A stretch of DNA of 64,000 nucleotides from Scatophagus argus (GCF_020382885.2 NC_058508.1:10019917-10083916); one strand, 5' to 3'. Shown: positions 42,595-54,729, counted from the first letter of the stretch. Numbers and translations are program-made. Notes: generated by a model not told the origin, from the letters alone.

Positions 42595-43330
42595 AGGATG
42601 GTGTTCAGATGGTGTGAGCTCTCTTTCTCTCTCTCCCACACTCCTAAGCTCCACTGTAAGTAATCTAGGTTATTTTTGATCAGGAGATGTCCTTTAACTC
42701 ACACATAACACACAGTTCAATTACAGCATTCATTCCACCGTACTGTAAAAATTAGGCACTTTCTGAAAGATGCAGAAAAAGTAGTCCATGCATTTATTAC
42801 TTACAGGATGGATTATTGTAACCCCCATAATTCTCGAAAGACTCTCCAGCTAATCCAGCATGCTGCTGCATGATTACTCACCAGCATTAGAGATCATATT
42901 TCTCCTGTTCTGGCTTCTCTACATTGGCTGCCTGTAAAATCCAGCATGGAGTTTAAAATTCTCCTCCTCACATATAAAGCTTTGAACGGCCAGACAGCAT
43001 CATACCTTAAAGAGTTGACGGTGCCCTACTATCCCACCTGAGGTTTACATTCCCAAGATGCAGGATTGGTTGTGGTTCCTAGAGTCTTCAAAAGTAGATT
43101 GGAAACATTTAGTTATCAAGCTCCTCTACTGTGGCGCCACCTTCCAGTTTTGATCCGGGAGGCGGACACCCTCTCTACATTTAACAGGAGACTGAAAGCC
43201 AAATTTAATTAAAGCAAAATTTAATGAAAGAGTTTGATCTGGACCTGCTCTAATTGGAAAGTGTCATGAGCTAACTTTTATTGAGAATCAAAGCTATATA
43301 AAGCTATATAAATGAGCTGAATTGAATTGA
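42595..43330 (+). mobile_element. L2-type LINE 3' fragment
   Basis: A decayed reverse transcriptase C-terminus can be read in pieces: RKTLQLIQHAA, then SPVLASLHWLPV, ILLLTYKALNG, APLLWRHLPV and STFNRRLKAKFN, with stops between them. It ends in the repeated TGAATTGAATTGA tail typical of fish L2 elements. The start is approximate. Confidence 0.82.
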
Positions 43331-43460
43331 TATTATGAAAACGGTCTGACTTATGAGCACCACACAGTGAGGAGGAGTCAATGCAAAACTCAGATGTCTT
43401 CCACCTCTACTTATGTGACTGCAGAGAGGAGGACAGAGAACAGTGGACACACAGTTTAAC

Positions 43461-43900
43461 ATGATGGACTATAGGACAGGACTGCTGCTTTTAACTGTCT
43501 GCTGGGCAGGTGAACATATTCACTCATCATAATTTTTGTTGGAATTTCAGTTATGATAAGAGTTTTCATGATTTATTTTTTCCTTTGACAGGTGTTGATG
43601 GTCAGACTCTGACAGAATCTGAACCAGTGGTTAAAAGTCCTGCAGAATCTCACAGATTGACCTGTACAGCCTCTGGATTCACATTCCGCAGCTACAGCAT
43701 GAACTGGGTCAGACAGGCTCCTGGAAAAGGACTGGAGTGGGTTGCCTGGATTTATAGTGGTAGTGGTAGCAGCAAATACTACTCTCAGTCAGTCCAAGGC
43801 CGGTTTACCATCTCCAGAGACAACAGCAGACAGCAGGTGTATCTGCAGATGAACAGTCTGAAGACTGAAGATTCTGCTGTTTATTATTGTGCTCGAGACC
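43461..43900 (+). CDS. IGHV: VH segment V23, family A, foreign RSS
   Basis: Exon 1 43461-43509, V exon 43592-43900. CDR1 is [11 protein letters not shown]2 IYSGSGSS (as in V05), and it ends YYCARDP. FR1 reads [10 protein letters not shown] where the family has [10 protein letters not shown]. Octamer-like ATGCAAAA at 43381-43388. The RSS is not the A type: the heptamer is CACAGTA as in family B and the spacer is unlike any other here. Confidence 0.94.
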
Positions 43901-43938
43901 CACAGTAACACAGAAGGGAGGAACACCATACAAAAACT
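43901..43938 (+). other. RSS of V23, CACAGTA with 22-bp spacer
   Basis: CACAGTA, 22 bp starting ACACAGAAGGGAGG, ACAAAAACT. With a 23-bp spacer the nonamer would be the poorer CAAAAACTT. Confidence 0.85.
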
Positions 43939-44918
43939 TAGTACTTGAAGTCAAAATTTTATTGTCTGCTTTTTTATTTCACATACATTTTAAAATTCAT
44001 AAACACACTCAGAAAAAAGTCAAATCAATTAAACTGCTTAATTCTAACCAAGTTTACTGCAGCTCTGTTGTTCTCCAAGAAACTGAGAACTTTAAATATC
44101 CTGTTGATTTGAGTGTAAATGTTTTCTACTCAAAGTTCAACCTCTGTTTGAACATAAATACATAATTAATTGCAGTTGTAAATTGCATACTCAACATGTT
44201 TGTTAATGTGTTTGTTCACTTTTGATGTGTGATTTCTGTTCATGGTTCAACCTCCTTTGTACATCCGTTCTCATGTAACTGAGCTTGCTGCTGTATATAA
44301 ATCAGCTGAGCAGATCTGTCCCTTTAAAACTACACAAATAAATTTAAAGCATTAACAATGAAACAAAGAAGAAAGAAGCAGTAGCTTTTGTTATCTATGT
44401 GTCAGATATTTAAAGTGTCAGAGCATCACAATCCTCAAATCCTACAAGTTTTGTGTTGTTAAATACTTCAGAAACTACACTTCTCCAATGCTAATAGGCT
44501 ACAACAGACTACATCTATGATGTATTGTATTGATGTATGACGTATGTATGTATTGTATTGTATGCAGTTTATCATGTGAATGTAGTTAGTCTCTCTCATT
44601 ACGCGACATCAGCCACACAACATGCATTCTGGAAACAGAAGAAATCCTCAAAATCAGTCAAAAAAAAAAAAAAAAAAAATCAAAATCTCTCCACAATTAT
44701 ATTGAAATGTCATATTGTTCAGTTAACTTCTAAACCAATCAGCTCTCAGATTATTGTTGCCCATATGTGCATGACATCAGAGTGAGTTGTGATCAAGTCA
44801 GACACAATGAAAGTAATGAAGGTCCTCTTCTGTACTTTCTGTCAGTTCTTTTCATTTTGTAGAACTAGTGTTGGTTGTAGTTTTTGTATGCAGTACTCGA
44901 AAAAGAAATGGAAAGTTT
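43939..44918. other. Flank between V23 and r4
   Basis: A TATATAAA box-like element at 44294, repeated TGTATTG units at 44520-44565 and an A-tract at 44659-44679. No gene is seen. Confidence 0.45.
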
Positions 44919-45060
44919 GATTCTTCCAGCAACACAGTGACTCTGCATGTCACTGTGCCAGAGAGTCACAGTAACACAAACCATCAGCTGCTGAACACTT
45001 GGAACATGAAGCCACCAGAGGAGGAGCCCTCAGACCACTAATGATTTCAACACCAGTTCC
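44919..45060 (+). pseudogene. VH relic r4: family B FR3 and 3' flank
   Basis: DSSSNTVTL of FR3 is joined by an internal deletion to CARES and the heptamer CACAGTA (44967-44973). The spacer is shortened and the nonamer lost, then normal B 3' flank follows. No leader or FR1. Confidence 0.8.
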
Positions 45061-45995
45061 GCCAGTTCACTGTTACAGTTGGAAGAGAAACAGACACATT
45101 AAAGAAATAGCACTTGGCTTATTATAATATTCAATAATTACGATCATTAATATGCACAGTGATGCAATGTCTTCTTTTCCGATTCACAACATGTATGTGA
45201 GTTTATGACTTATGAGTGTTATTTTGGCTCACAAATGTGCTCTGAAAAGCTTGTCATCAGACTTACTGTGCTTTGCCTCATGAGGAAGTGTGTGTGTGTG
45301 TGTGTGTGTCAGAAAGCAGACATTAAGATCTCCTGAAGGTCTCCTCATTTGTCTGTGACAAAGTTTAATATTTTGTGTCAAGTTGGTTCAGTTGAGGTTA
45401 CTATTGATATTTATTAGAGGGTGATGGACTTGGAACACAAGACAATTCAAATTAAGCAGTAACTTAGATATACCGAAATCGAATGAAATTAGCTATTCAT
45501 TGATCTTAAATTACATTATATTCAAATCATGTTCAGTAGTAACCTACGTTGGTGCTGGTCAAATTTTCAATATTAGTGTGGTAAACCTGTGTCCACATTT
45601 CTTTGTTGAGTACATACCTGAAGATCATACATCTGATACTGAAGTTTACATTTTCACAAATTTAGAAATAAAAACATTAACAACATTATTAAATGATGCA
45701 ATGCAAATTGAAGGAAATTCTGTAGTTACAGCAGCAAAATAACAAATAATTACAGATAAAAATAGAAAGCTATAAATATCAGGATTGATTTCTTAATTGT
45801 GCTGTGTGCTTTTCCTTGTCGCTTCTACTGTTGGGGATTTTTCTTGTGACTGTTTCTTATGCACAAAATTACAAAAGGAAAAGCCACATTTTACTTCAAC
45901 CGCTGATTTTAAATTAAGATACATGAATTAACTTCATTTTGCTTGAGTCACATCAAATACAGTCCACACAGTCTCCTTCCTGTGAGGAGGAGTCA
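45061..45995. other. Type gamma flank between r4 and V24
   Basis: A (TG)n tract at about 45291-45310, then blocks shared with 31790-32340. No gene is seen. Confidence 0.55.
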
Positions 45996-46075
45996 ATGCA
46001 AAACTCAGATGTCTTCTACCTCTACTTATGTGACTGCAGAGAGGAGGACAGCGAACAGTGGACACACAGTTTAAC

Positions 46076-46513
46076 ATGATGGACTATAGGACAGGACTGC
46101 TGCTTTTAACTGTCTGCTGGGCAGGTGAAGAATTTTTCTAAATGTCTTTTGATGTTAGTCTGAATTACATCCGGTAATTAATGCAACTTTTATTTTTGCT
46201 TTGACAGGTGTTGATGGTCAGACTCTGACAGAATCTGAACCAGTGGTTAAAAGGTCTGGAGAATCTCACAGATTGACCTGTACAGCCTCTGGATTCACAT
46301 TCAGCAGCTTGTATATGGCCTGGATCAGACAGGCTCCTGGAAAAGGACTGGAGTGGGTTGCATTTATATATACTGGCAGTTCTCACATCTATTACTCCCA
46401 GTCAGTCCAGGGTCGATTCACCATCTCCAGAGATGACTCCAGCAGTAAACTTTTTCTACAGATGAACAGTTTGAAGACCGAGGACACAGCAGTGTATTAC
46501 TGTGCCCGAGAGA
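46076..46513 (+). CDS. IGHV: VH segment V24, subgroup A2, intact
   Basis: Exon 1 46076-46124, V exon 46208-46513. CDR1 is [11 protein letters not shown]2 IYTGSSHI (as V19 apart from one residue). FR2 starts MAWIRQ and FR3 is [12 protein letters not shown], ending [12 protein letters not shown]1 has KRSGESHR. Octamer-like ATGCAAAA at 45996-46003. It is the intact close relative of V19. Confidence 0.95.
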
Positions 46514-46552
46514 CACAGTGAGAGACAATAACAAGAAAGTCATACAAAAACT
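46514..46552 (+). other. 23-RSS of V24, A2/B2 type
   Basis: CACAGTG, 23 bp, ACAAAAACT. Confidence 0.95.
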
Positions 46553-47484
46553 ACTTCCTCTGTTTACCACCACTGGGGACATTTAGCTTCTTCAGTTTCT
46601 GAATGTAATTCTGAACATGATCAAGTAAATTCTGAGTAGCTTCTGAATTAATATGGAGGTCTCATCTTGTCGGGTCTGTCTGAATGTTAAATTCAGTTAC
46701 AACCTACAGAAATATAATGACTTGATATAAAAAATTCTAATAGTATAAATGTCCTGAAAAAAAAATTGTATTAGTATGAAGAAAATGTGTCCTTATGTCT
46801 TCATAAATACATGGATGGAAATCATGCATGAAATACAAACACACATGCTTTCTTGTCCAATGCTTGCAAAAACAAAAATCAGGCTAAATAAGTTTGATAA
46901 ACCTTTCATAAACCTTTACACCGCAAATTAAAGACAGTTATTGAAAAACATTTTGTTATTTTATGACTCCATGAGTGCAATAAATGAGTGGCTGGCAAAA
47001 CAATATTTTTCAGTTTCCTTTGCTGTTGTAGAGAGTTTCTACAGATGAAAATTATTTGTTTTAATCATTTGACATCATGCTAAGCACACTGTAAACATGG
47101 CTCATAGAAAGAAACTTTCTTCTTGGCTGCTCCTTTTGCTTCCATCAGTGCACATCATCATTGTCAATCAAATGCTTTAGTTTTGATGTATTTTTTGTTA
47201 AGAATAATGATAATCAATATTTCCCATTACATAATGACTGACACAATATTCTGATATTAAACTGTTGTCAATAAAGCACATTTTGGCATTAATAGTTTAC
47301 AGTAAAAGCAAAGATAACAGTTATAGGGAAATTATCAAAATGTTCCAGCTGAGCATGTAATGAAGTTAAAATATCACATGTAAATCAGAGGTGATTTCCA
47401 GGCATGTTTTCACTCTGCAAATATAATAACAGTCAACACACTCTTCGATTGGCTCCAGTCACACCAACATTGATGTTTGATTGT
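46553..47484. other. A2-to-B flank between V24 and V25
   Basis: Duplicate of 16115-17048. No gene is seen. Confidence 0.65.
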
Positions 47485-47578
47485 ATGCAAACTCAGTGAG
47501 CTTCCTTGTTCCTCAGCTATAAAAACTTCACATCAGGCTGTCAGTGGAGTTCACAGCACGTCAGTTTCAACATAAACC

Positions 47579-48008
47579 ATGTTTTCTGTAGCTCTGCTGC
47601 TGCTGTTGGCAGCTGGATGTGAGTCTCTGTGGATTTGTCAAAGTCAGCAGTCCTTCTTTTGCAGTATAACTTGATCATTTGTTCCAAAACATTTTCTCTT
47701 TTCAACAGGTGTGAAGTGTGAACAGTTGACACAGCCAGCCTCTGTGACTGTGCAGCCAGGTCAACGTCTGACCATCACCTGTCAGGTCTCTTATTCTGTC
47801 AGCAGCCACTACACAGCTTGGATCAGACAGCCTGCAGGGAAAGGACTGGAGTGGATTGGAAGTGGAGCTGTTGGATACACAACATTTTACAAAGATTCTC
47901 TGAAGAACAAGTTCAGTATCAGCTTAGACTCTTCCAGCAACACAGTGACTCTAAATGGACAGAATGTGCAGCCTGAAGACTCTGCTGTGTATTTCTGTGC
48001 CAGAGACT
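47579..48008 (+). CDS. IGHV: VH segment V25, family B, intact
   Basis: Exon 1 47579-47618, V exon 47709-48008. CDR1 is YSVSSHY, CDR2 GAVGYT (as V04), and it ends YFCARDS. Octamer-like ATGCAAAC at 47485-47492 and TATAAAA from 47518. The upstream inverted CCAAT reads GATTGGCTCC. By cassette position it pairs with V10, but its CDR2 is V04-like, suggesting exchange between B genes. Confidence 0.95.
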
Positions 48009-48047
48009 CACAGTAACACAAACCATCAGTGGAGCTGAACAAAAACC
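48009..48047 (+). other. 23-RSS of V25
   Basis: CACAGTA, 23 bp, ACAAAAACC. Confidence 0.95.
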
Positions 48048-48985
48048 CCTCAGTGCCTGAACACTTGGAACATGAAGCCACCAGAGGAGGAGCCCTCAGA
48101 CCACTAATGATATCAACACCCGTCACTGTTAAAGAGCAGTTGAAAAGTATTAACTAGTATAATTGTCATAATACACAATATAAATAATATTAAATATACA
48201 GGGGAGACATCTTCCACAACGTGTCTCTTCCTTCTGACTCACAATAGTTATAAGTTCACTAAACCAGTTCTCCTCAGCCTCTCTTCATGGTCAGTTTGAC
48301 CAACTTTAATAAAATTAAATAACTGATTTACTTCTGAATAAAGATCAAGGGAGCCTGATCATCTTTAGCCTCATAATGAAGTATAGTGTGCATGTGTGTG
48401 TGTATGTGTGTGTTTGTCAGTGAGAGATGAATATGAGCCAAAACAAAACCTGTCACCTCATTTTTGTCAGTTCATGTCATTTCAAGATTTTCTGACACAG
48501 TGATTCTGGTACATCTGCTTAAATTTTATTTTTTATGTGCTGGATAATAAGTTAGAAAAATCTGAAAACATTTGAGGTTTCAACTTTAGATTTGTTTGAA
48601 TCAAATTTATTTGGTTGGTATCACAATTCCTGCAATGTTTATCAAGGCCAACAAACTCTGTCCTTCAGTGGAGGACAAAAAATATTTGTCTTCCACCTTT
48701 ATGGCCTTGAATTCAGGGAGGATGAAAAAACTTTTAGTTTTCAAGACAAATCTTCTTTGACACAATGGAAAAGAGTTTATTAATATTATGACTGAATAAT
48801 TTAGTGGTACTGAAAGAAAAAACATGGGTATTCTTGACACCCATGTACTGAGGGTTATATGTTTCTCTTGTACTTTTTTCAAAATGTAATCAACATTAAT
48901 ATTAATATTAATTATTGTGATTTCCTTTCCACTGATGTCCTGAAAATGGTCTGACTTATGAGCACCACACAGTGAGGAGGAGCCA
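48048..48985. other. Type alpha flank between V25 and V26
   Basis: Closest copy of the V02-V03 flank. TG-rich short tract near 48393-48415. No gene is seen. Confidence 0.6.
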
Positions 48986-49062
48986 ATGCAAAACTCAGAT
49001 GTCTTCCACCTCTACTTATGTGACTGCAGAGAGGACAGAGAACAGTGGACACACAGTTTAAC

Positions 49063-49501
49063 ATGATGGACTATAGGACAGGACTGCTGCTTTTAACTTT
49101 CTGCTGGGCAGGTGAAGATGTTTTTTCTAAATCACTTTGGTGTTAACCTGACTTACGTGCAGTAATTAATATAAATTTTATTTTTTCCTTTGACAGGTGT
49201 TGGTGGTCAGACTCTGACAGAATCTGAACCAGTGGTTAAAAGGCCTGGAGAATCTCACAGATTGACCTGTACAGCCTCTGGATTCACATTCAGCAGCTAC
49301 TGGATGCACTGGGTCAGACAGGCTCCTGGAAAAGGACTGGAGTGGGTTGCTGCTATTTATAACAGTGCCAACATCCACTACTCTCAGTCAGTCCAAGGCC
49401 GGTTTACCATCTCCAGAGACAACAGTAGACAGCAGGTGTATCTGCAGATGAACAGTCTGAAGACTGAAGATTCTGCTGTTTATTATTGTGCTCGAGATCC
49501 C
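49063..49501 (+). CDS. IGHV: VH segment V26, family A, intact
   Basis: Exon 1 49063-49111 (leader has LLLLTFCWA, Phe for Val), V exon 49197-49501. CDR1 is [11 protein letters not shown]2 IYNSANI, and it ends YYCARDP. Octamer-like ATGCAAAA at 48986-48993, 77 bp before the ATG because three bases are missing in the 5' UTR. As in V08, the heptamer is followed by G, so no stop occurs at the RSS. Confidence 0.95.
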
Positions 49502-49540
49502 CACAGTGGCTTAAGTTGGTGGAGCAGCTGTACAAAATCC
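49502..49540 (+). other. 23-RSS of V26
   Basis: CACAGTG, 23 bp with CAGCTG, ACAAAATCC. Confidence 0.95.
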
Positions 49541-49945
49541 TACAGGTTTGATCTGTAAAGCTCACTGAGCCAAACCATTTTATTTATTTATTTTTTTTGT
49601 TTCATGTATTTTACAGAGTATTTTTTTTAATACAAAATTATCTTAAGTCCTTAAAATTGTTCTAGTCAAAAATGTTCATAAACATTAAATACAACAGAGA
49701 TGAAATATTTGAATACAACATAAAAGAAAGTTAATTTCTAAAAATAGAAATGTGATCACTGAAACCATAATAGTCATAATCATAAGACCAATGTAATCCA
49801 AAAAAAAAAAAAAAAAAGAAATTAAACACAAACACAACAGACTACTGATTGAAACACATCAGTTTGAAAGTTGTGCTGAGTTGCACAAACTGCTGTAACA
49901 CTGAGTTCATTTCACATGATTCATGTCCTCAGGTTACGATATTTA
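49541..49945. other. Flank after V26
   Basis: It resembles 39553-40020. A-tract at 49800-49817. No gene is seen. Confidence 0.5.
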
Positions 49946-50358
49946 AAGCGTATTCAGGCCTAGTTTTTTCCACTGTTTTTTGATTATTTTAGCACAACCA
50001 CTCATTCCCATTTCTCCCCCACATTCGTTTAGGTTTAATTCCTGTTGTTTCAGTTAAATTTAATTTACGATAGAAATAAAGCATCTGTATTTTTCTCCAC
50101 TACATGGACTTCTTTAAATTGTTTGGTTGCTGCATTACAGCTTCCAGTATCCCCCTAGACTCCACCTCAATGGGGGGCGTAACAATGATGATAATCTATG
50201 ATTTGATAACTTGAAAACCTTTTTCATAATCAAAAGCATCCTAATATATATATTTATAACATATATTTGTTAATCTGGAGACTGACAAGATGTTGTATGT
50301 GGTCACTGCGATGATTTTGTTTCATTTATTTATTTGAATTCCCATTAACCATTGGCAA
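49946..50358. repeat. Third copy of the post-V13/V28 block
   Basis: It matches 22559-22977 and 53432-53840, beginning with the TATTCAGGCCTAG junction and ending at CATTAACCATTGGCAA. Confidence 0.75.
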
Positions 50359-50375
50359 TCAGGCAGGCCATCAGG

Positions 50376-50468
50376 CAGGTGTATCTGCAGATGAACAGTG
50401 TGAAGACTGAAGATTCTGCTGTTTATTATTGACTGGAGTTGGTTAAGCAGCTGTACAAAATCCTACAG
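50376..50468 (+). pseudogene. VH relic r5: family A FR3 end and RSS half
   Basis: [18 protein letters not shown] is followed directly by the RSS spacer (ACTGGAGTTGGTTAAGC) and nonamer ACAAAATCC. Cys104, CDR3 bases and most of the heptamer are deleted. Nothing 5' of FR3 remains. Confidence 0.85.
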
Positions 50469-51417
50469 GACTCATTTTTACTGGACAGGATTAGAATATC
50501 CTTATCTTTCATTGTTTGTTAAAATATCATGAATATTTGTCTGGAGGAAAATCATCATTTACCAACAACAATAACCATTGTGCATACAAGCAAATAAAAA
50601 GTGTGATTACTTCCTCACAGTCAATAGCAGCAGACCAATCTGCTGAAATCATTGACATAACAAATGAAATTCTCCATGTTCACATTTCAGCCACATAAAT
50701 GCTGATATTATTTGGTATTTGAATTTGGTCACATGTGAGTGACAAATAATGTTGCGGTTCCTGTTATAGAAACACTAGATGGCAGTCAGTGTCAAGTTTC
50801 TGTCTCCTCTGTCACATTAAAGAGACTCTCATGTGTGCTCCTCTCATTGATCGTGAGTTTTATACTCACATCCTTTGTGAGCTCACAACACTAACAGAAC
50901 ATTTGAAGAGCTGGATCAACATGTTTGAGAAGCTCTGAAGCCTTTCAGGACTTTGACATCAAACTTCCCACTGAATGATGACAAATTAACAATGAGACAC
51001 ATTTCATTAATAAAATATTTGTCAGTGTGTTGGAACAGTTTATCATGACTCACAGTGGTGCCTGCACTTGCAAAAAGACAATACTGTAGTTACAACATTA
51101 CTTCAAGCAGACTGAAATTTTTGCCTTAAAATGCACTGTGTCCTGCAATAACCAATTATTCTACTTTATTTTGGGATATCTTGTTGAGATTTAAAACATT
51201 TTTTTACATATCAATTTATTTTATTTATTTTTCTTTTTTTTTACAAATTACAGCCTAGCAGCATGACAGTTTTGCTAAAATAATCATCTTGATAGTGACA
51301 TTTAGGTCCATAGAACATATTTTATGTTCTTTAAATAAAAGCACATTTCTCTATCTGGTGTGATCAGTCGATCTGATTGCTGTGTCAACTGATTTAAATG
51401 ACAGATTATTCAACGAC
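50469..51417. other. 5' flank of family C gene V27
   Basis: Decayed copies lie at 12961-13660 and 34430-34800. No gene is seen. Confidence 0.6.
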
Positions 51418-51425
51418 ATGCAAAT
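51418..51425 (+). promoter_or_regulatory. Perfect octamer of V27
   Basis: ATGCAAAT, the only exact Oct-factor octamer among the V promoters here, 98 bp before the ATG. No clear TATA box. Confidence 0.8.
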
Positions 51426-51515
51426 AAATGTTCCTCATAAGGAACTGAAGTGTGTGCGTGAGTGTGTCAGTGAGAGGACAGAAGAGCTCACATCAGTTCA
51501 GCTTCAACATCAGCC

Positions 51516-51963
51516 ATGTTCTCTGTAGCTCTGATGCTGCTGCTGGCAGCTGGATCCTGTGAGGAGCTTTAGTGGATTCACACTAATAAACACATTAGAA
51601 ACACTGAACAGTCAGATGAATGATGGAGATAATGTTGATTTGTGTTTCCACAGGTGTGAACAGTATTGATCTCATCCAGCCAGACTCAATGGTTGTGCAG
51701 CCTGGACAGTCTTTGACCATCAGCTGTCGGCCGTCTGGTTATTCTGTGACTGATAACAGCTATGCAACAGGTTGGATCAGACACTGTGAAGGAAAACCAA
51801 TGGACTGGATTTTCAATATGTGGGGTGGTGGCACCTTTTATCAAAATGATGCTCTGAAGAACAAGTTCAGCTACAGCAGAGACACTTCTGCTGGAACAGT
51901 GACTCTAACAGGACAGAATCTGCAGCCTGAGGACACAGCTGTTTATTACTGTGTACGTCAACC
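51516..51963 (+). CDS. IGHV: VH segment V27, family C, intact
   Basis: Exon 1 51516-51558 encodes MFSVALMLLLAAGS. The intron is 95 bp and the V exon 51654-51963. FR1 reads SIDLIQPDSMVVQPGQSLT, Cys23 is in ISCRPS, CDR1 is the long GYSVTDNSYA, and Trp41 is in TGWIRHCEGKPMDW. CDR2 is MWGGGT; FR3 has NDALKNKFSYSRDTSAGTV and ends YYCVR. FR2 carries an extra Cys (RHCEGK). It is the sole intact member of its family here and the most diverged segment. Confidence 0.94.
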
Positions 51964-52002
51964 CACAGTGACACAAACCACCAACAGACCTGCACAAATA
52001 CC
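51964..52002 (+). other. 23-RSS of V27
   Basis: CACAGTG, 23 bp, ACAAATACC. Confidence 0.93.
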
Positions 52003-52753
52003 CAGAGACCATGTGACTCAACCACACATTTTACATTTTAACGCATATTATTACTCAATATTTGATGTGACCTCCCACACTGAGTTTCTGTCAAATTTTG
52101 TCCTCAGATTACACATCATTAGGTTGATTATTTCATAAGAACAACAACAAAAACCTTCATTATGGCTGCCTAAGGGACCGACTTGTTGCATCAATGTTTC
52201 AGTTTTTTATTTTGCAGTGTTGTAACAGTTTCAATTATTTAGTTTATTTCATCATATTTTGTTCAGGGCGCTTCAGGTTCCTTGACAAGTTTAGGTCTTT
52301 GTCTTTCTTCAATATTTTTGTAAAAATATATGAAAAATATTTTTAATTGAAAATACTTTTATTTTAGAAGTTGATCATATTTTTTTCTGGTCTGAATAAA
52401 TGATGTCAACAGTGAAAATAAGAAAAAAAGACAAAACCATAAAAAAATTTCTCTCCTTACAAATGTATGAAATTTTTTGTGACCCAGTAACACAATTACA
52501 CTAATATTAACAATAATAATCATACGTTCTATTCCAAGAGAGAAATATTCAACGATTTGGTTGAAGTATTGAAATGTTCTACAGAAACAGAAAGTAAAAC
52601 AGGAATAACACCACTAGTTTATCTGAAAAGCAAAAAAGCTAAAAAAAATGGATTATGAACTGACACTGTTTAGTCTGGATCCGTGACCATCAAGAACCAT
52701 CAAGTACAACAACCAGTCCGACCTGGGTTGTGCATTTTTATGAGGAGGAGTCA
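52003..52753. other. Flank between V27 and V28
   Basis: From 52200 it is a delta flank, as before V15 and V30. No gene is seen. Confidence 0.6.
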
Positions 52754-52833
52754 ATGCAAAACTCAGATGTCTTCCACCTCTACTTATGTGACTGCAGAGA
52801 GGAGGACAGAGAACAGTGGACACACAGTTTAAC

Positions 52834-53277
52834 ATGATGGACTATAGGACAGGACTGCTGCTTTTAACTGTCTGCTGGGCAGGTGAAGAAATTTTTCAGT
52901 TATGTCAATTTGTTGTATCAATTTATGTTGTCAACTTGGATCGCTTGAAGATCTGGTTTCTTTTGACAGGTGTTGATGGTCAGACTCTGGCAGAATCTGA
53001 ACCAGTGGTTAAAAGGCCTGGAGAATCTCACAGATTGACCTGTACAGCCTCTGGATTCACATTCAGCAGCTACCATATGGTCTGGGTCAGACAGGCTCCT
53101 GGAAAAGGACTAGAGTTGGTTGCCTGGGTTGAAAATGATAACGATGAGAAACGCTACTCTCAGTCAGTCCAAGGCCGGTTTACCATCTCCAGAGACAACA
53201 GCAGACAGCAGGTGTATCTGCAGATGAACAGTCTGAAGACTGAAGATTCTGCTGTTTATTATTGTACTCGGGAGCTG
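52834..53277 (+). CDS. IGHV: VH segment V28, family A, intact, acidic CDR2
   Basis: Exon 1 52834-52882, V exon 52970-53277. CDR1 is [11 protein letters not shown]2 the strongly charged VENDNDEK followed by [10 protein letters not shown]2 ends KGLELVAW, with Leu replacing the usual Trp of GLEW. The end is YYCTREL. The 87-bp leader intron is open in frame. Octamer-like ATGCAAAA at 52754-52761. No stop occurs at the heptamer; the germline frame runs about 27 codons past it. V13 is its truncated duplicate. Confidence 0.95.
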
Positions 53278-53316
53278 CACAGTGACTGGAGCTATTTGAG
53301 CAGCTGTACAAAAATC
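53278..53316 (+). other. 23-RSS of V28
   Basis: CACAGTG, 23 bp with CAGCTG, ACAAAAATC. Confidence 0.93.
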
Positions 53317-53319
53317 TAC

Positions 53320-53431
53320 AGTCACATTGGCTCCAGTCAGACCAACACTGAAGGTTGATTGTATGCAAACTTAGTGACCTTCCTTGTTCCTCAGCTATAA
53401 AATCTTCACATCAGGCTGTCAGCAGCAGAGT
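53320..53431 (+). promoter_or_regulatory. Orphan family B promoter right after V28
   Basis: Inverted CCAAT, ATGCAAAC at 53363-53370 and TATAAAA at 53396, ending at the same junction as the copy after V13. No V exon follows. Confidence 0.8.
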
Positions 53432-53891
53432 GTATTCAGGCCTAGTTTTTTCCACTGTTTTTTGATTATTTTAGCACAACCACTCATTCCCATTTCTCCC
53501 CCACATTCGTTTAGGTTTAATTCCTGTTGTTTCAGTTAAATTTAATTTATGATAGAAATAAAGCATCTGTATTTTTCTCCACTACATGGACTTCTTTAAA
53601 TTGTTTGGTTGCTGCATTACAGCTTCCAGTATCCCCCTAGACTCCACCTCAATGGGGGCGTAACAATGATGATAATCTATGATTTGATAACTTGAAAACC
53701 TTTTTCATAATCAAAAGCATCCTAATATATATATTTATAACATATATTTGTTAATCTGGAGACTGACAAGATGTTGTATGTGGTCACTGCGATGATTTTG
53801 TTTCATTTATTTATTTGAATTCCCATTAACCATTGGCAAAGTAAGAGCTACAATTTTGGCATCCACACAAGTAAAAATCACATTATAATAT
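53432..53891. other. Duplicated intergenic block, right copy, part 1
   Basis: It matches 22559-23028. No gene is seen. It ends with the target AATAT (53887-53891). Confidence 0.7.
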
Positions 53892-54360
53892 TGTGAGAAG
53901 GTGAGCACCCCCCTTCTCACGGTCTCCCACGAGGGACGCGGTTTTGGTGACGCTGCAAGGCCGCGTCGGAATATGAAAAGACTTTTCAGACTTTGTGGCG
54001 CTCACTCACCACAACCACAACTCACCCATGTCAGTTTTCTCCCCGGTCTAGCATCCAGACGTGTAGTGAGGTACCCACTACTCGTCCACCTCTTCATTTC
54101 AGTTTGTAAAGACTCTGGTTTGTCATACACTTACAGTCACCTGCACTCCCGGTCCGGCTCCACTGCTCCTCTGCGGATTTTATTAAGCACGGGGCAAGGG
54201 GGCACATCCCATTGCACTCAGGGGGGTTTATTTTTTTTAGGGTGTTGGCTATGTGGTGTTTGTGAAAGATTATTGTGTGGTGTGTAAATATTTGTTGTAT
54301 GGATAAATTAACGTATGCATTATTTATTTTTTTGTATTTATTTATTATGATTAGTGTATT

Positions 54361-54595
54361 GTCAAGTCAAGTCAAGTCAACTTTATTTGTATAGCCCATT
54401 TTTACAAGCAGTTTGTCTCAAAGGGCTTAACATAACATCAGCAACATCCTCTGCCCTTCGACCCTCACATCGACTAAGGAAAAACTCCCAGAAAAACCTT
54501 TAACAGGAAAAAATGGAAGAAACCTCAGGGTGAGCAACAGAGGAGGGATCCCTCACCCAGGACGGGCAGACGTGCAATGGATGTTGTACAGGCAG
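54361..54595. repeat. Interspersed repeat nested in the LTR
   Basis: It starts with GTCAA units, then CTTTATTTGTATAGCCC, followed by AAAAACTCCCAGAAAAACC and GACGGGCAGACGTGCAAT. This looks like a common fish repeat whose family I cannot fix. The ends are approximate. Confidence 0.55.
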
Positions 54596-54729
54596 GAAAG
54601 CAATTGGATGGACCCTTATGTTTGTTGGTAATCCCCTCCATAATGGTTTGGACCGTTGGGCTCAATCAGCAGCTCTATTTAAAGGAGCCTCATTTCGCTC
54701 TTGTTGTTCCTTGGGAGAACTACCATGTG

